Translations under genes and position numbers: made by a program | The notes under the pieces: model-generated | Databases searched by the model: none | Seen by the model: only the letters and a program-made list of their open reading frames with translations | What the model was told of the DNA's origin: nothing | Part shown: in pieces, positions 46,210 to 56,768 of the stretch | Numbering within the stretch: position 1 is the first letter of the stretch | Layout of the letters: each line of letters begins with the position of its first letter | From: Isoetes taiwanensis | Taxonomy: Eukaryota > Streptophyta > Lycopodiopsida > Isoetales > Isoetaceae | NCBI GenBank assembly: GCA_021234155.1 | Contig: JAJEKV010000005.1 | Span: 26,038,863-26,102,862, forward strand | Length of the DNA: 64,000 nt | Direction of reading: 5' to 3'

Positions 46210-47892
46210 CACGCTGGAACGTCTTGGCCGCCTTTACTTTCGCACTATGCAGGCCTGACATGGTTATGGGAGGCCCTCTAAATCTGTTTTAGCTTGGTGT
46301 TGGGGTTCAGTTCATGGTTGTTTTATGTACAGGAGTTTTGTATCTTCTGTAATCGGCTGCGTGGCCATGAAGCCTCTTTCTATGAATGTAAAAGTTTTTT
46401 ATTTTCATGTATAAATTGGACTTCGAATATGTAATTTTATGCTAGTTCTGTGCATGTCCTCTTCTGTTGGTAACAATTGTTTTGTTCTTAGGAATATGTC
46501 TTTATGTCTTTATGTCATGCAATTCTTACTGTAATGTAATCTGGGTCTCTACGTGTCAATTACCTTAACTTCTTTGTGTGATAGCAATGAACTATTATTT
46601 TGCATAGGCCTACATATACACGGTTGCCAAATTATCTTTGCCAACCTTATCTGTGCGTATTTCCACACGTATATGTACGTGTACACGCACACGTACAAGG
46701 ATCAAGAAATTATACGCGGGTGTGATGTGAAAATTCCAGGGCCCTTGATTTGGGATATTCATGGAACGGCAGCAACCAAATCGCCTATTTGAAGTTTCTG
46801 CCTCATGACAACCAACAGCACTATTCGAAGCCTCTTCCTGTATTTGTACATCCAAATCTACGTGTTGTGGTGTCTCAACCCTTGGGAAATATAGCGTATC
46901 ATCAATCTGCACAGCATCTGTGCAAGGTCCACCAACAGGTACTAGTCCTTTTGATGGTTCTTCTAAAAAGGGACCACTTGATAGTGATGCACTCCTTTTG
47001 ATGGTTGTTCTAAAACGGACCTTGATGATAGTGATAAATTCCTTTTGATGGTTCTTCTAAAAACTCCTTTTGATGGTTCTTCTAAAAGGGTCACTTAATA
47101 GCATCACCATTATAGAATGAACGATACCGTCATACACCAACCTACATCTGAATCATTGTGTTTGAAGATTGAAAGCACTGCATGCTGTTCCATGAGCCAG
47201 CCTCAGAAAATTTAAAGCGTATATTTGGTTGACATCATGGCATCATTGGAAGATAAAAAAATTAATCACCAATCTGTTGCTGCAAGAGCCATTACGTTGT
47301 TACATGCTACTGCATCAACCTTTCTTATTCTGCAACTTTGAAAACTGTTTCTTCTTGGTACGAGTTGCAGCTAAACACAGAAACACAACAAGCTGCTTCA
47401 ATGCAGAGGCTGAGCCACCGCAATTTCCAGGCTTGTTGCAGTTACGATTTGCCCAATTTCACGAAAGAACCCTTTTTGAGTCCATAATTTATGATAGATA
47501 TCAAAAGTCCATTCTCCAATTCCTTCACTGCAATCTTCCAGGATTGCGCACTGGAGAAGCTCCAAAACAGCTTCTTTTTCATCAGTAACTCCTAAAAGTT
47601 CGAGTATAATCATTCGCTATAATCATTCATTTAGATGTTACTCCTAAACCAAAATTAACCACAAAAAAGGCCTAAATCTAAGGATACACTTAATGTGAAG
47701 GATTTAAAAACTGAATTTTTTCTGGATATAAGTTTTTGCAATGCAAAAATGCATTGTTATTTGCCAGCTTAAATGATGTAGGCCAAGAATTGAAAGCAAA
47801 TAGATGCTATGGTCAGCAGTCACTTATTAGCTTTGTTGCTTCTAATCAGTAGCTTGTCAAGAAAATGTCATCAAAGTCTGTTCATAAGACTT
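46210..47892. other. Mostly non-coding; one possible minus-strand exon
   Basis: Apart from the array at 46947, a minus-strand segment near 47455-47600 is bounded by an acceptor-like cttttag and encodes GVTDEKEAVLELLQCAILED and EGIGEWTFDIYHKLWTQ. It has exon-like composition but no family I can name and no visible neighbours. Confidence 0.3.
46947..47100. repeat. Short tandem array around CCTTTTGATGGTTCTTCTAA
   Basis: The 20-base core recurs four times (46947, 46995, 47041 and 47065), with unit lengths from 24 to about 48 bases and small changes. Confidence 0.88.
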
Positions 47893-48473
47893 CTACTTCT
47901 GGCCCTCTGCTGCTGCTAATTGCTGTTTGATCGCATCAGGAGGCTGGAAATGCATATTCATGTGAAAATAACTTCGATAAGAAACCAAAAAACATCAACA
48001 AAGATTGAAAATGTACTACCAATGCCTTACAAGGCACAAGGAAAATCCAGTATGCATGTCACATTCAATAAGGAACTAAAAAACAGTAACCAGCACGCTT
48101 AGAACTGATCGGCCCAACACTGAGTCTACAATCACGATGAAAAAAGAGTTGCATATAATAGCGAACTTCTTCAAAAAGCAAAGTAAAAATCAAATTATTC
48201 ATGACAGATCAAAGAGGATGTCCATGCTGCGTTTCATCGATGGTATGCTACTTGGACGGATGTATGAAAATTCTTGAAAGCACATACTTTAGAAATGCAT
48301 GCGTATACAAAACTCTTTTTGGAAATGATAAAACGAACCTGGATGAGCCAAACAGCTCCCACAAGGAAGGCGCCAGTCCAAAGAATACCGGCAGAGAGGT
48401 CGATGGCATGCGGACGAAACATTGGAGGCAAGATCTTTACCAGATCTGAACCAAGCTTCTTGGCGAACGCCAT
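47893..48473 (-). CDS. Small single-span protein, probably complex III subunit QCR10-like, 61 aa
   Basis: Exon 1 (48473-48339, 45 codons) begins MAFAKKLGSDLVKILPP and ends VGAVWLIQ at a GT donor. Exon 2 (47943-47893) starts after tttccag, gives PPDAIKQQLAAAEGQK and stops with TAG. The splice is phase 0 and the intron is 395 bases. The protein has a basic, amphipathic N-terminus, a segment IDLSAGILWTGAFLVGAVWL that can span a membrane once, and QP followed by a short charged tail. Size and the pattern D-hydrophobic-W-GA-W-QP resemble the 6.7-kDa plant subunit of mitochondrial cytochrome bc1, which would sit in the inner membrane. The family call rests on remembered pattern only. Another small mitochondrial membrane protein is possible. 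Confidence 0.6.
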
Positions 48474-48479
48474 TGCGCG

Positions 48480-49014
48480 CTTCTTAGGTTTAGGTTAGAG
48501 AGCTGTTTGATGTATATACCTTTTTGGGCTTTAAATATTTCAGAAATTTCTCTGTATTTTTTTGGTGCAATTATGGCCTATACGAGAATTTAGCATTGAC
48601 CCTACGCAATCAAACCCGATGCTAAAGTCGTAGTTAGTTACCAAAGATGAGGCAAAATAAGTAATTCCTCGAGAGCAGGCCAGGCTTCGAAATCCCCAAT
48701 AGCTCTAACCAGATAATTAGATAATTTGCTGGTAAATGTCATGCTCCACTGGATTTTGAATATAGATTCAAGATTATTTGCTGGACTTTGAAGGAAACCC
48801 CACAATTTTTTTGTCGGCAAATAAAAATTCGAACCTGAAAATAAGGATTGTGACCAGAAACTTAGGAGACTAACTCCTAGTTTTTCGATGCCTGGAGAAG
48901 GCCTCTAATTTAGAATTTCACTTAACCAGAATTTTATCAATGTTTATGTAACCTGACTGGATTTTTAAAATATCAATCGAAAATGCCTTTGCATGTTACA
49001 AGTTACCGGTAAAG
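48480..49014. other. Upstream of the QCR10-like gene; no gene seen
   Basis: The first 100 bases should hold its promoter and leader. The rest is AT-rich, with short frames only. Confidence 0.45.
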
Positions 49015-49349
49015 TGCCTTCATATGTAAATGTTACAAGGAATACATATATAAAATTATCACGCTTTTCTTTCTTCAACATTTTTTTCCTTCATATTGAG
49101 CAACTTATAAACTTTCCCTTCTAAAAAATAACCATATACTCTACAACACAAGAAATTTATCGCGGCGGCCGAACATATATAAATGTTACATGGAATACAT
49201 ATATAAAATAATCACTTTTTTTTTTTCTTCAACATTTTTTTCCTTCAAATTGAGCAACTTATAAACTTTCCCTTCTAAAAATGCCTATATACTCTATAAT
49301 ACAAGAAATTTATTGCGGCGGCCAAGGCCACCGCGAACATTTCTTTTGT
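49015..49349. repeat. Two tandem 160-bp units ending in the GC-core palindromic motif
   Basis: Each unit runs from aatgttacaaggaatacatat through ttcaacatttttttccttca and ataaactttcccttcta to ACAAGAAATTTATCGCGGCG. In the first unit the palindrome is cut after its left half (49149-49171). In the second it is complete (49302-49349: ATTGCGGCGGCC, then GGCCACCGCGAACATTTC). Confidence 0.85.
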
Positions 49350-49455
49350 CCAACTTATCGCAAAGGAGGTTTTGTATAAAGTCGGAAGCTTGACCGCCAC
49401 AAACATTTCTTTTATCCAACTCGTCGCAAAGGAGGTTTTGTATAAAGTTGGAAGA
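49337..49455. repeat. Tandem duplication of about 63 bp beside the palindrome
   Basis: AACATTTCTTTTGTCCAACT at 49337 recurs at about 49400 as AACATTTCTTTTATCCAACT, each followed by cgcaaaggaggttttgtataaag. Confidence 0.88.
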
Positions 49456-51369
49456 ATCTCAATTGTGGACCTAGGAAAGTGAACTAAATGTGTCAAAGCT
49501 TAGAGAAGTAATAGCCTCCATATTTTCCAGAATAATCAAAAGCAATGCAAAAAGATATATACTAATGACGAGTACGTATTTTACATCTATAAAGAGTGTT
49601 TTATATTCATGTCCAACATCGTTTATATATATCTAGTGAGTTAAATTATGTCAATTTTTTGTTAGTTGTTTAAGAATTTTTTTCATTGAGCTTGTTTTCT
49701 CTATTCTCTATTTCGCATATTTATGGGTTTTGTTTCTAGGAATGTGTATAGGCCATTGATCTGCAGCATATCCCGAGCATCATACCAAATCAAGGGCCAA
49801 TATTTTTTTGACAAAAAAATGCGTTGCCACTTTCTAAGGTCGGTTTCAAAGACATTGAACATTTAACTTCACCATTCATTAGATTCAAGAACTTTGCACA
49901 TGACCATGATATTAAAATAAAGACATCTATCTGTACATCACCATTACACACCTATTCACACTGCAATACAGGAGATTATAACACATGAAACCCAGCACAT
50001 CAAAACACATATCCAAGCTTCCAGAACCTTCCTATTCCCCATAGGCCTCGCCACAGACTGCCACAGGCTTCCAACAATAAATCTGTAGATGTGAAGAATT
50101 CTCCTTCTGCTTCTATAAGAGAAGCACAAATTAATGAACCACAGAGAGCTGGCCGGCCTGCAGAATGGTATTCAGAGTATCTAACCGAAATACAGGCTTC
50201 CACAACAAAAGAAATGGAGATTGATGACGAGATTAATGTCATACAGACTTCCAACAATTATCTGTAGCGGTGAAGAAATGAATGGAAGTGCATTTGGAAT
50301 CTCCTTCTATAGGACAAGCCCAAATTATTGAGCCACAGGAAGCTGGCCTTTCTATGGAATCCCATCCACAATGTCTAAGAGAAATACAAATACAGACTCC
50401 CACAACAAAGCTCTGAGGAATCCAACCTAAAAAAAAAATAGAACAACAACACGACAACACTCAGCCGCCACTGCCAAAGCCCAAAATTTTTGTCTGGAAA
50501 TGAGAGCTCCCCTAATCCCATCTGCATACTTGTTCTGCTTGAACCTGCTTGGGATAAATCTAGGTCGAATTATCTACAATTGTTCAAGACTGCCTTACAA
50601 CTGCACACAGCGGAACAAGGAGATGTCCAGCCCTTTCGATTCGCCATGCATCCCACCTGGCAGAGGCCGTTTTCATTCAATCGTCCCTCTGGGCGTCTCA
50701 GGTCGTTTCTTGGCTTCAACGATGCCTGTGCCTGCTCTGCTCCGCCGCACAAATGGGCACCCATTTGTATCAAGCCGCCCATTTGTGCCACAAGCCTCCA
50801 TTGATGCATTTGGTGCATGAAGCCGCCCTCTCTGCCTAAATGCTCTCTGTCTCAGCTCCGCTGCCCTTGCCAAGAAAAGAAGGGAGCATCCCTTCTTATC
50901 CACGCCCTAAAAAAAAGGCCCCAAATTTTTTTTTTTCTTCTTAACCTTTCAAAAGAAAGAACTAACTAAAAATCCAAAAAAGCAACATGAGGACCTAAGC
51001 TCCTCAAACATGGCAACATATACGGTTTTCTATACAATACGGCACAAGAATCTTAGCCCAACCATGCGAGAAAACCCTTTCACAAATACCAAGCTCAAAC
51101 GTTGGAAGTTTATGGACGGGCACCAAATTTTGTTTTTATCAGGGAGTTACTTACTTGAGCTTCACGAAATAACCAAGACCGGCCTTTAAAACTTTTGCAA
51201 ATCGCAAAAGAGTATTTGGGATCAGGACCCTTTGCGCTTGGAAGATTAATGCCAAAGACGGCTGGAATAATTCAAGTATTCGCTAACGGACGGCCTTCAG
51301 AAAGACACAAATTAACGCCATTTCTTCCAGTGTTTGACTTGATCGAAAGGTTGCATCCCCATTTGTGAT
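49456..51369. other. No supported gene apart from the duplication above
   Basis: Open frames on both strands at 50490-50900 overlap each other and show no motif. The GC-rich patch at 50600-50880 could be an old exon or leader. Nothing else is recognisable. Confidence 0.4.
50070..50410. repeat. Diverged tandem duplication of about 180 bp
   Basis: Both units contain cttccaacaat, ctgtag, gtgaagaa, a ctccttcta core, a gccacag-type word, agctggcc, ggaatcc-like words and tacaggcttccacaacaaa or tacagactcccacaacaaa. Minus-strand frames across the units share CGSLICA/CGSIIWA patterns but have no recognised domain. Confidence 0.75.
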
Positions 51370-51975
51370 TTAGAGAGATGAAACTTGGAGTCCACCTCTT
51401 CAGTTGCCAATGTAGCAGCTAGGTTCTGAAGTAATTGCATATACAGGTCAGTTGCATCAATTTCTAAACTTGTTCTAGTTGCAATTTAGAAACACTTCAT
51501 CTCACAAAGTATCAGTTTGTAAATTGTAGGAATTAGTAAATCATATTCTTGGCTCCAAAGAAAGAGAAGAGAGATGCAAGTTCCAACGAATAAGCTTCAG
51601 GTGCTGCAATTGACGAAGATATACATGCTTTGTGTACTCAGACCGAAGCTGTCCCAAAGCGTCTGTACTCGGACGTGTTGGTATGCCAAGACTAGCCATC
51701 CACCCATCCATGATTGCCGTGGAAGGTAACTGCAATTGCCCACTAAATGCACCAGTATTATCTGTCCCGGTTATGGACAGAAAATCAAAGTTTTCGGAGA
51801 GCCAATTCCTAATCTGTCATTGAAGCTCTCCTGCAGGTGTATAGACAAACAGAGCTGCCAATCTCTTATTTCCTGTTGCATAACTTCTAGCTTCTTCATT
51901 AGTTTCTCTGAGTCGTGAGTTTTATCCTTAAACCTTCCTTCTTCTGCCATAGCCAGATATTGAACTCCCTGTTTT
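51370..51975 (-). other. Exon-like segments of an unrecognised minus-strand gene
   Basis: From high to low coordinates the minus strand encodes CEAIWQKQGVQYLAMAEEGR, a coiled-coil-like stretch (DSEKLMKKLEVMQQEIRDW), then MDGWMASLGIPTRPSTDALG and LRSEYTKHVYLRQLQHLK, and, after a gap, LYMQLLQNLAATLATEEVD. The segments look protein-coding and follow one another sensibly, but a stop splits the first block from the second and I cannot name the family. It may be a pseudogene or a gene with introns. Confidence 0.35.
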
Positions 51976-53516
51976 TGCCAAATAGCTTCACAAACTCCAC
52001 TAATATTGTTCTATTTCACTAGGACAGATTTTTTCTGGCTGCATCTGTTAAGTCTAGAAAGGAAGATAGAAAATGAAGCACTTCTTGCCATCATACCTAT
52101 ACCTTGCAAACTGTTCGACAAAAATAGAGCACTTCATGTTGCTATAGCCACAGCTCACAAACTAGAATAGTTAAACGGCAAGAACATTTAAACCCTTGAA
52201 ATCAATTTCCTTGAATCGGATTGTAAGGGTTTTAAGAGCTTTAACTAACCCTAAAACCCCTATATTTTTCAAGACAATACATTGTTGAAGTAGATGACAT
52301 AAAGCGTAATAGCGCATGGACCTTATGAAGCATGAGGATTGTTTCCACATCGTCCATTATGTCTACTTTTGCAAAGCCAGCTATAAGATGGCTATGTGAC
52401 ACATTGTTTTTATCTTGTCTATTAAACATTCTTAAACTCTTCAAAAACTCACAAAGCAGTTAATGGTTATCTCGCCTTAGTGTATAGCCGACGCAAGCTA
52501 TAGAAAGGTGGGATGACAACTTGGAGATCGTGCATTACCTAAGGTAGCAAATTGGAGCTATAGAACATCCCATAATGGTTCTCTGCCAACAGTTTTCATT
52601 GGAGAGCTGACGCAGAGCTATGGGACTTGGTTCTTCACAAAGGTGTAAGGTGCAAGTGTTCTGCCTTGCGCTTAACTACATAGTGATTTTAATCTCAAAA
52701 CTCTTTGTAGGGGTACGAAGTCAATGACTTATGCATGGCCAAAAAGCTCCATAGCATGGATGTTTTCAACCAAATATTGGATGATTAAAGACAATTGGAC
52801 TTATACATTTGGCATACTATTTACCAAAAAAACAAACATCTGAGTTTCCTCCATCTAATTTTCCTCCATCTAAGTCTACTCGCTATATCTCATGAACATT
52901 AATGAAATCCGTTGGTTGTGAGAAAGCAATTATGTTGATTACTACTGCAACAATTGCCAAGTATCGTGAAATTCATAAAAACGTCAATGAAGAGCTCAAG
53001 TTTTATGTGATTCAGGTTCATGTAGTCTTAACCTTATAATGATTACAATGAGGGTTACATTACTGACATTCTGACATGACATTTGATCCTGCAGGATGCC
53101 ATAATCAACTTAAAACAACAGTATAGTGACTTTGTAATTACACAGAATATTCATTCTCGAGAAATGATAATAGAAGACATCCAACACCATGTTACTGAGT
53201 TAAGCGGTCATTATTCTGATTGAGTATACATAAGCAACATCATCAAATACTATCCAATGTCTACATACTATCTATACAGATGCAAAATGACCTTGTGTAA
53301 CAGGTGCCTAAGGAGTTTTCTATTCTATTATCCATATCGGCCTTAGCGATATTTTCCACCCCTTTCTTCCATTATTAAAATTGCATATGCAATTAGAATT
53401 AGATACCTCCTTCTAGGCACTCAGGCCCTTTTTCCACGGTAGTCTTATCTCTAAAAGTCACATATTTTATCCAATGATGTTTGGCCACCTATTGTCTCAA
53501 AAGTAAATCATTTTCC
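51976..53516. other. AT-rich, no gene seen
   Basis: Only short open frames. There is a small duplication, tttcctccatctaa, near 52844-52875. Confidence 0.45.
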
Positions 53517-53685
53517 CACTACAAAAATAAGACATGTCTTATTTAGGTTCGGAATAGGTTTGGATACCAAATGGAGTCTTATTTTATTCCGGGGGATTTC
53601 CCCCGCCGTAAAATAAGACACCTGTCTTATTTGAACATATAACTAAAAATAAGACGTGTCTTATTTTTTCATGCTTTTCCACTAG
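53517..53685. mobile_element. Fold-back/MITE-like repeat cluster
   Basis: The block starts CACTACAAAAATAAGAC. It holds a perfect 18-base palindrome, AATAAGACATGTCTTATT (53526-53543), two near copies (about 53612 and 53648) and a larger hairpin at 53576-53619 whose arms are GTCTTATTTTA and TAAAATAAGAC around CGGGGGA/TCCCCCG. The right end is near ccactagta. A CACTA-type ancestry is possible but terminal repeats are not clean. Confidence 0.6.
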
Positions 53686-54175
53686 TATTTTAATGGTGTA
53701 ATATTTTATGACCACCATGCAGCAGAAAAGTAAGTTTAAATTTGTGTGTCTCATTTTAGCTCTGGAGTCAGAAATGGTGTCGTGTCGTGTATTGTATATG
53801 ACAACCATATTTCGTGACTGGTGTGGAAAAAGAGCCTCAATTCCATCTTCTTCTTTTGTCTTTCTTTCTTTTTCTTTTTTTCTTTTTGCTTGCTTGCATA
53901 GGAAACAAACTAATATCAAAATTATGATCATTTAGTTTGTTTATTTAGTGAAAAACTGGTCGGTCAGAATATTTCCCAATAACCATAACTGAATATTCCC
54001 AATCATAACTTTTGTTAAGTTTTGGAATTTATTTGCTGACCTATTGCAAAGCTTATCTCTTACTCATAGTATCATATGCCTTCCCTATGTCCAAGTTTGA
54101 AAGTTTGGAATTGGATGGCAAAAAGTGGTCAATGCTTATAGTTTATTTATACTAATTTTGAATTTAAATTTAGTG
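53686..54175. other. AT-rich block up to the Rep-element boundary
   Basis: No gene is visible; a T/C-rich tract (tttctttctttttctttttttc) lies at 53858-53890. The block ends where homology to the inverted Rep element starts. Confidence 0.45.
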
Positions 54176-54709
54176 TACTGACAAGCAGATCGAGATGGGC
54201 AAAGATCTCTATCTGGTTCATGGTGCAGGTGACCTGAAGACCGTTGTCGTCTTGGACAACAAGAACTTGTTGCACAGAGCCCATCATTTTGTTAAATACC
54301 ATGGCAGGAAGCAGCTAGATGTCTGCCTCCCTCGTGTACACTGTATGCCAGATGCTCAGGACTGGAAAATTCATTCTCTCTAGCCAATGGATTTTGCCTA
54401 CTAACTAACTGTGCGTTTATATCAGAGCATCGGGTGAAGGCAGCGTGGAGAATTACTCTTAATCCGTCACAAGCCATGCCTAGTGATATTCGATGTGTGA
54501 TATTCAATGTCCCTGCAAGTATGCAACCCATGGAGCGATTGGGTAAGGCACGGAAAAGATACTATGACGATGCGTGCAGTCCTGGAGATGCGGATGAGGG
54601 TTTCGTGGACATTGCTGAGGAGGAATTCAGGCCTGCGATGGAGGGGAGGTCCGAGCAACCCGATTACATTCCTTTAAATTCTACTAATTACACGATGGCT
54701 GTTAACTGA
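54176..54709 (+). pseudogene. Rep-like protein, middle region
   Basis: The frame gives QIEMGKDLY, then DLKTVVVLDNKNLLHRAHHF and ends DAQDWKIHSL with a stop near 54383. After a possible intron (acceptor tatatcag at about 54426) it continues HRVKAAWRITLNPSQAMPSD, ERLGKARKRYYDD and an acidic stretch to PDYIPLNSTNY at 54709. Copy 1 at 45432-45780 is clearly related (VEAAWLLTLNP, ERVEKARRRFWD). This conserved region is absent from the right arm. Its role is unknown. Confidence 0.65.
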
Positions 54710-54772
54710 TGGCATGTTTCATTGTTTCATCTTTGCAACATGTTTGCTATGTTTGTATGCGTTTCATGCTGC

Positions 54773-55273
54773 AGGTTTAGAGTACTGATCTCACATGCAT
54801 GCAGGGACATGTCTGTGCCATTGCCTCCTGCTGCCCAGGTGGAGAATGGGCAGCAACAGGTGGAATCCCTCGCACCTCCTGATAGGCCTCCTGAACCTGC
54901 ATTGCCTGAGCCATCCCCTCTCGAAAATCTGATTTCCAGCGGCCACCCACACCCTGTTGTAGCATCTGCAGATGCAGAGCGTGCTCATGTAGCATCTGAG
55001 CTACTGACTAGTGTTATCAACATAAACACCCTTGCTGAAACAGTTGCAGCCTCTGTGCGTTTGCTTCGCATGCAGTTGGGCCGTCTTTTCCATGAGGTGG
55101 AGGACACCATTGGGACGATGGAGTGGGATGAAGTTGCGGTCTCGGCGAGGGAAAGGCAAGCACTTAGGAGTCATATGAACTTGGCGCGGGCGTTGTTGCT
55201 GCGGGAATTGAGGCATATAGACAGGTTCATTCTTAAGCTCTTGCATTTCCCTTCCTATATATTCTGCCTCTAA
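54773..55273 (+). CDS. Rep-element C-terminal exon, left arm
   Basis: After a good acceptor (catgctgcag) the frame runs from FRVLISHACRDMSVPLPPA through a Pro-rich linker (LAPPDRPPEPALPEPSP). A helical region follows (ELLTSVININTLAETVAASV, RLLRMQLGRLFHEVEDTIG, RERQALRSHMNLARALLLRE), with a stop at 55271-55273. It is open on both arms, which suggests it is part of the protein. Copy 1 ends in a shorter related helix. A dimerising or DNA-binding tail is possible (inference). Confidence 0.55.
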   Translation, partial: RFRVLISHACRDMSVPLPPAAQVENGQQQVESLAPPDRPPEPALPEPSPLENLISSGHPHPVVASADAERAHVASELLTSVININTLAETVAASVRLLRMQLGRLFHEVEDTIGTMEWDEVAVSARERQALRSHMNLARALLLRELRHIDRFILKLLHFPSYIFCL

Positions 55274-55578
55274 CAAGTGCACAGGCATAGGACAGGCTTG
55301 TGAGGAGGCATGCACAGGCACTAAATATTACAACCAATTGATGTGAACTGTTGTGTGATTGGACTTTGGATAATTTTATGTTGCTGTTTTTTCTGTAGTT
55401 GCATTGCATGGTGTGCATGCAGCATAGCATGAATTGTGCATTTTGAAAATTTAAAAAGCTTTCACTGAAACGTCATTGCATTAGCATTTGTATGTTTGAG
55501 CATTTGCATGGGACTAGTCCCCTGGCATAATGGGGAGCCATGTGGGGAGCTCCATTATGCTAGGCAAAGCATCATGGG

Positions 55579-55612
55579 ACTGGCTTTTGTCGGCGGGATT
55601 CAAATCCACATG
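55579..55612 (+). repeat. tRNA 3'-half-like hairpins, left arm
   Basis: CTGGCTTTTGTCGG (stem-loop) is followed directly by CGGGATTCAAATCCAC, a T-arm-like sequence with a B-box-like core. The right-arm version has a better T stem. Confidence 0.5.
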
Positions 55613-55639
55613 CTTCGTTATGTTCTTTGTCATTTCCTT

Positions 55640-55916
55640 CTTCTGGGCAGCATGACAGATCCTGCAGGGAAGCGTATTCTCCAGCAGCAATGGAGCTGCT
55701 GTACCATGTGGAGATTGCGGTTTAGGCTGGTCTGACCATATGTATGCAGCATGTTGACCTCATGGAAATACTGCTTCCTCAACCTTTGGATGACGTGGAA
55801 ATGGGGGTTTGGCCCCATCTTGATTTCTGGTGGACGACTGTGGTTATTAGGTTTTGGATATGCTTGGGAATATGCTTTGGATCAATGGATAGGATAGAGC
55901 GATTAAGCATATTCCC
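55640..55916. other. Spacer between the inverted arms
   Basis: This unique 277-bp spacer contains a small hairpin (CAGCAGC-aatgga-GCTGCTG, near 55684-55703) and, at its right end, the large hairpin listed below. No coding frame is supported. Confidence 0.7.
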
Positions 55917-55919
55917 AAG
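55863..55919. repeat. Hairpin at the inner end of the right arm
   Basis: CTTGGGAATATGCTT (55863-55877) pairs perfectly with AAGCATATTCCCAAG (55905-55919) across a 27-base loop. Its last bases overlap the end of the right-arm homology. Confidence 0.92.
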
Positions 55920-55943
55920 GAAATGGCAAAGAACATAATGAAG

Positions 55944-55976
55944 CACGGGAATTTGAACCCCGCCGACAAAAGCCGG
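55944..55976 (-). repeat. tRNA 3'-half-like hairpins, right arm
   Basis: On the minus strand CCGGCTTTTGTCGG forms a short stem-loop. It is followed at once by CGGGGTTCAAATTCCCG, a 5-bp stem closing a 7-base TTCAAAT loop, the exact layout of a tRNA T-arm. A hairpin directly before the T-arm resembles the long variable arm of Leu/Ser tRNAs. The 5' half of a tRNA is not evident. Confidence 0.6.
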
Positions 55977-56250
55977 TCCCATGATGCTTCGCCTAGCCTA
56001 ATGGAGCTCCCCACAGGGCATGCAAATGCTCAAACATACAAATGCTAGTGCAATGACGTTTCAGTGAAAGCTTTTTAAATTTTCAAAATGCACAATTCAT
56101 GCTGCATGCACACCATGCAATGCAAATACAGAAAAAACAGCAACATAAAATTATGCAAAGTCCAATCACACAACCGTTCACATCAATTGGTTGTAATATT
56201 TAGTGCATGTGCATGCCTCCTCGCAAGCCTGTCCTATGCTTGTGCACTTG

Positions 56251-56760
56251 TTAGAGGCAGAATATATAGGAAGAGAAATGCAAGAGCTTAAGGATGAACT
56301 TGTCTATATGCCTCAACTCCCGCAGCAATAACGCCCGCGCCAAGTTCATATGACTCCTAAGTGCTTGCCTTTCCCTCGCCGAGACCGCAACCTCATCCCA
56401 CTCCATCGTCCCAATGGTGTCCTCCAGCTCATGGAAAAGACGGCCCAACTGCATGCAAAGCAAACGCACAAGGGCTGCAATTGTTTCAGCAAGGGTGTTT
56501 ATGTTGACAACGCTAGTCAGTAGTTCAGATGCCACATGAGCACGCTCTGCATCTGCAGATGCTACAGCAGGGTGTGGGAGGCCGCTGGAAATCAGATTTT
56601 CGACAGGGGATGGCTCAGGCAATGCAGGTTCAGGAGGCCTATCAGGAGGTGCGAGGGATTCCACCGCTTGTTGCTGCCCATTCTCCACCTGGGCAGCAGG
56701 AGGCAATGGCACAGGCATGTCCCTGCATGCATGTGAGATCAGTACTCTAAACCTGCAGCA
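56251..56760 (-). CDS. Rep-element C-terminal exon, right arm
   Basis: Same product as 54773-55273, with the Pro-rich linker and helical region (TLAETIAALVRLLCMQLGRL, RQALRSHMNLARALLLRE). It begins right after a deletion junction that joins it to the HUH exon, leaving DWKIHSL and a stop between the two. Confidence 0.55.
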   Translation of the reverse strand, partial: CCRFRVLISHACRDMPVPLPPAAQVENGQQQAVESLAPPDRPPEPALPEPSPVENLISSGLPHPAVASADAERAHVASELLTSVVNINTLAETIAALVRLLCMQLGRLFHELEDTIGTMEWDEVAVSARERQALRSHMNLARALLLRELRHIDKFILKLLHFSSYIFCL

Positions 56761-56768
56761 TCCATTGG

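Larger units (their letters stand above)
54176..55639 (+). mobile_element. Rep element, left arm of an inverted pair (5'-truncated)
   Basis: From ACTGACAAGCAGATCGAGATG onward this block matches the reverse complement of 55917-56830, apart from two internal segments missing on the right (roughly 54214-54353 and 54394-54765). It lacks the N-terminal HUH part. The two arms end together at CATTTCCTT. By eye they are roughly 95% identical where both are present. Confidence 0.85.
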
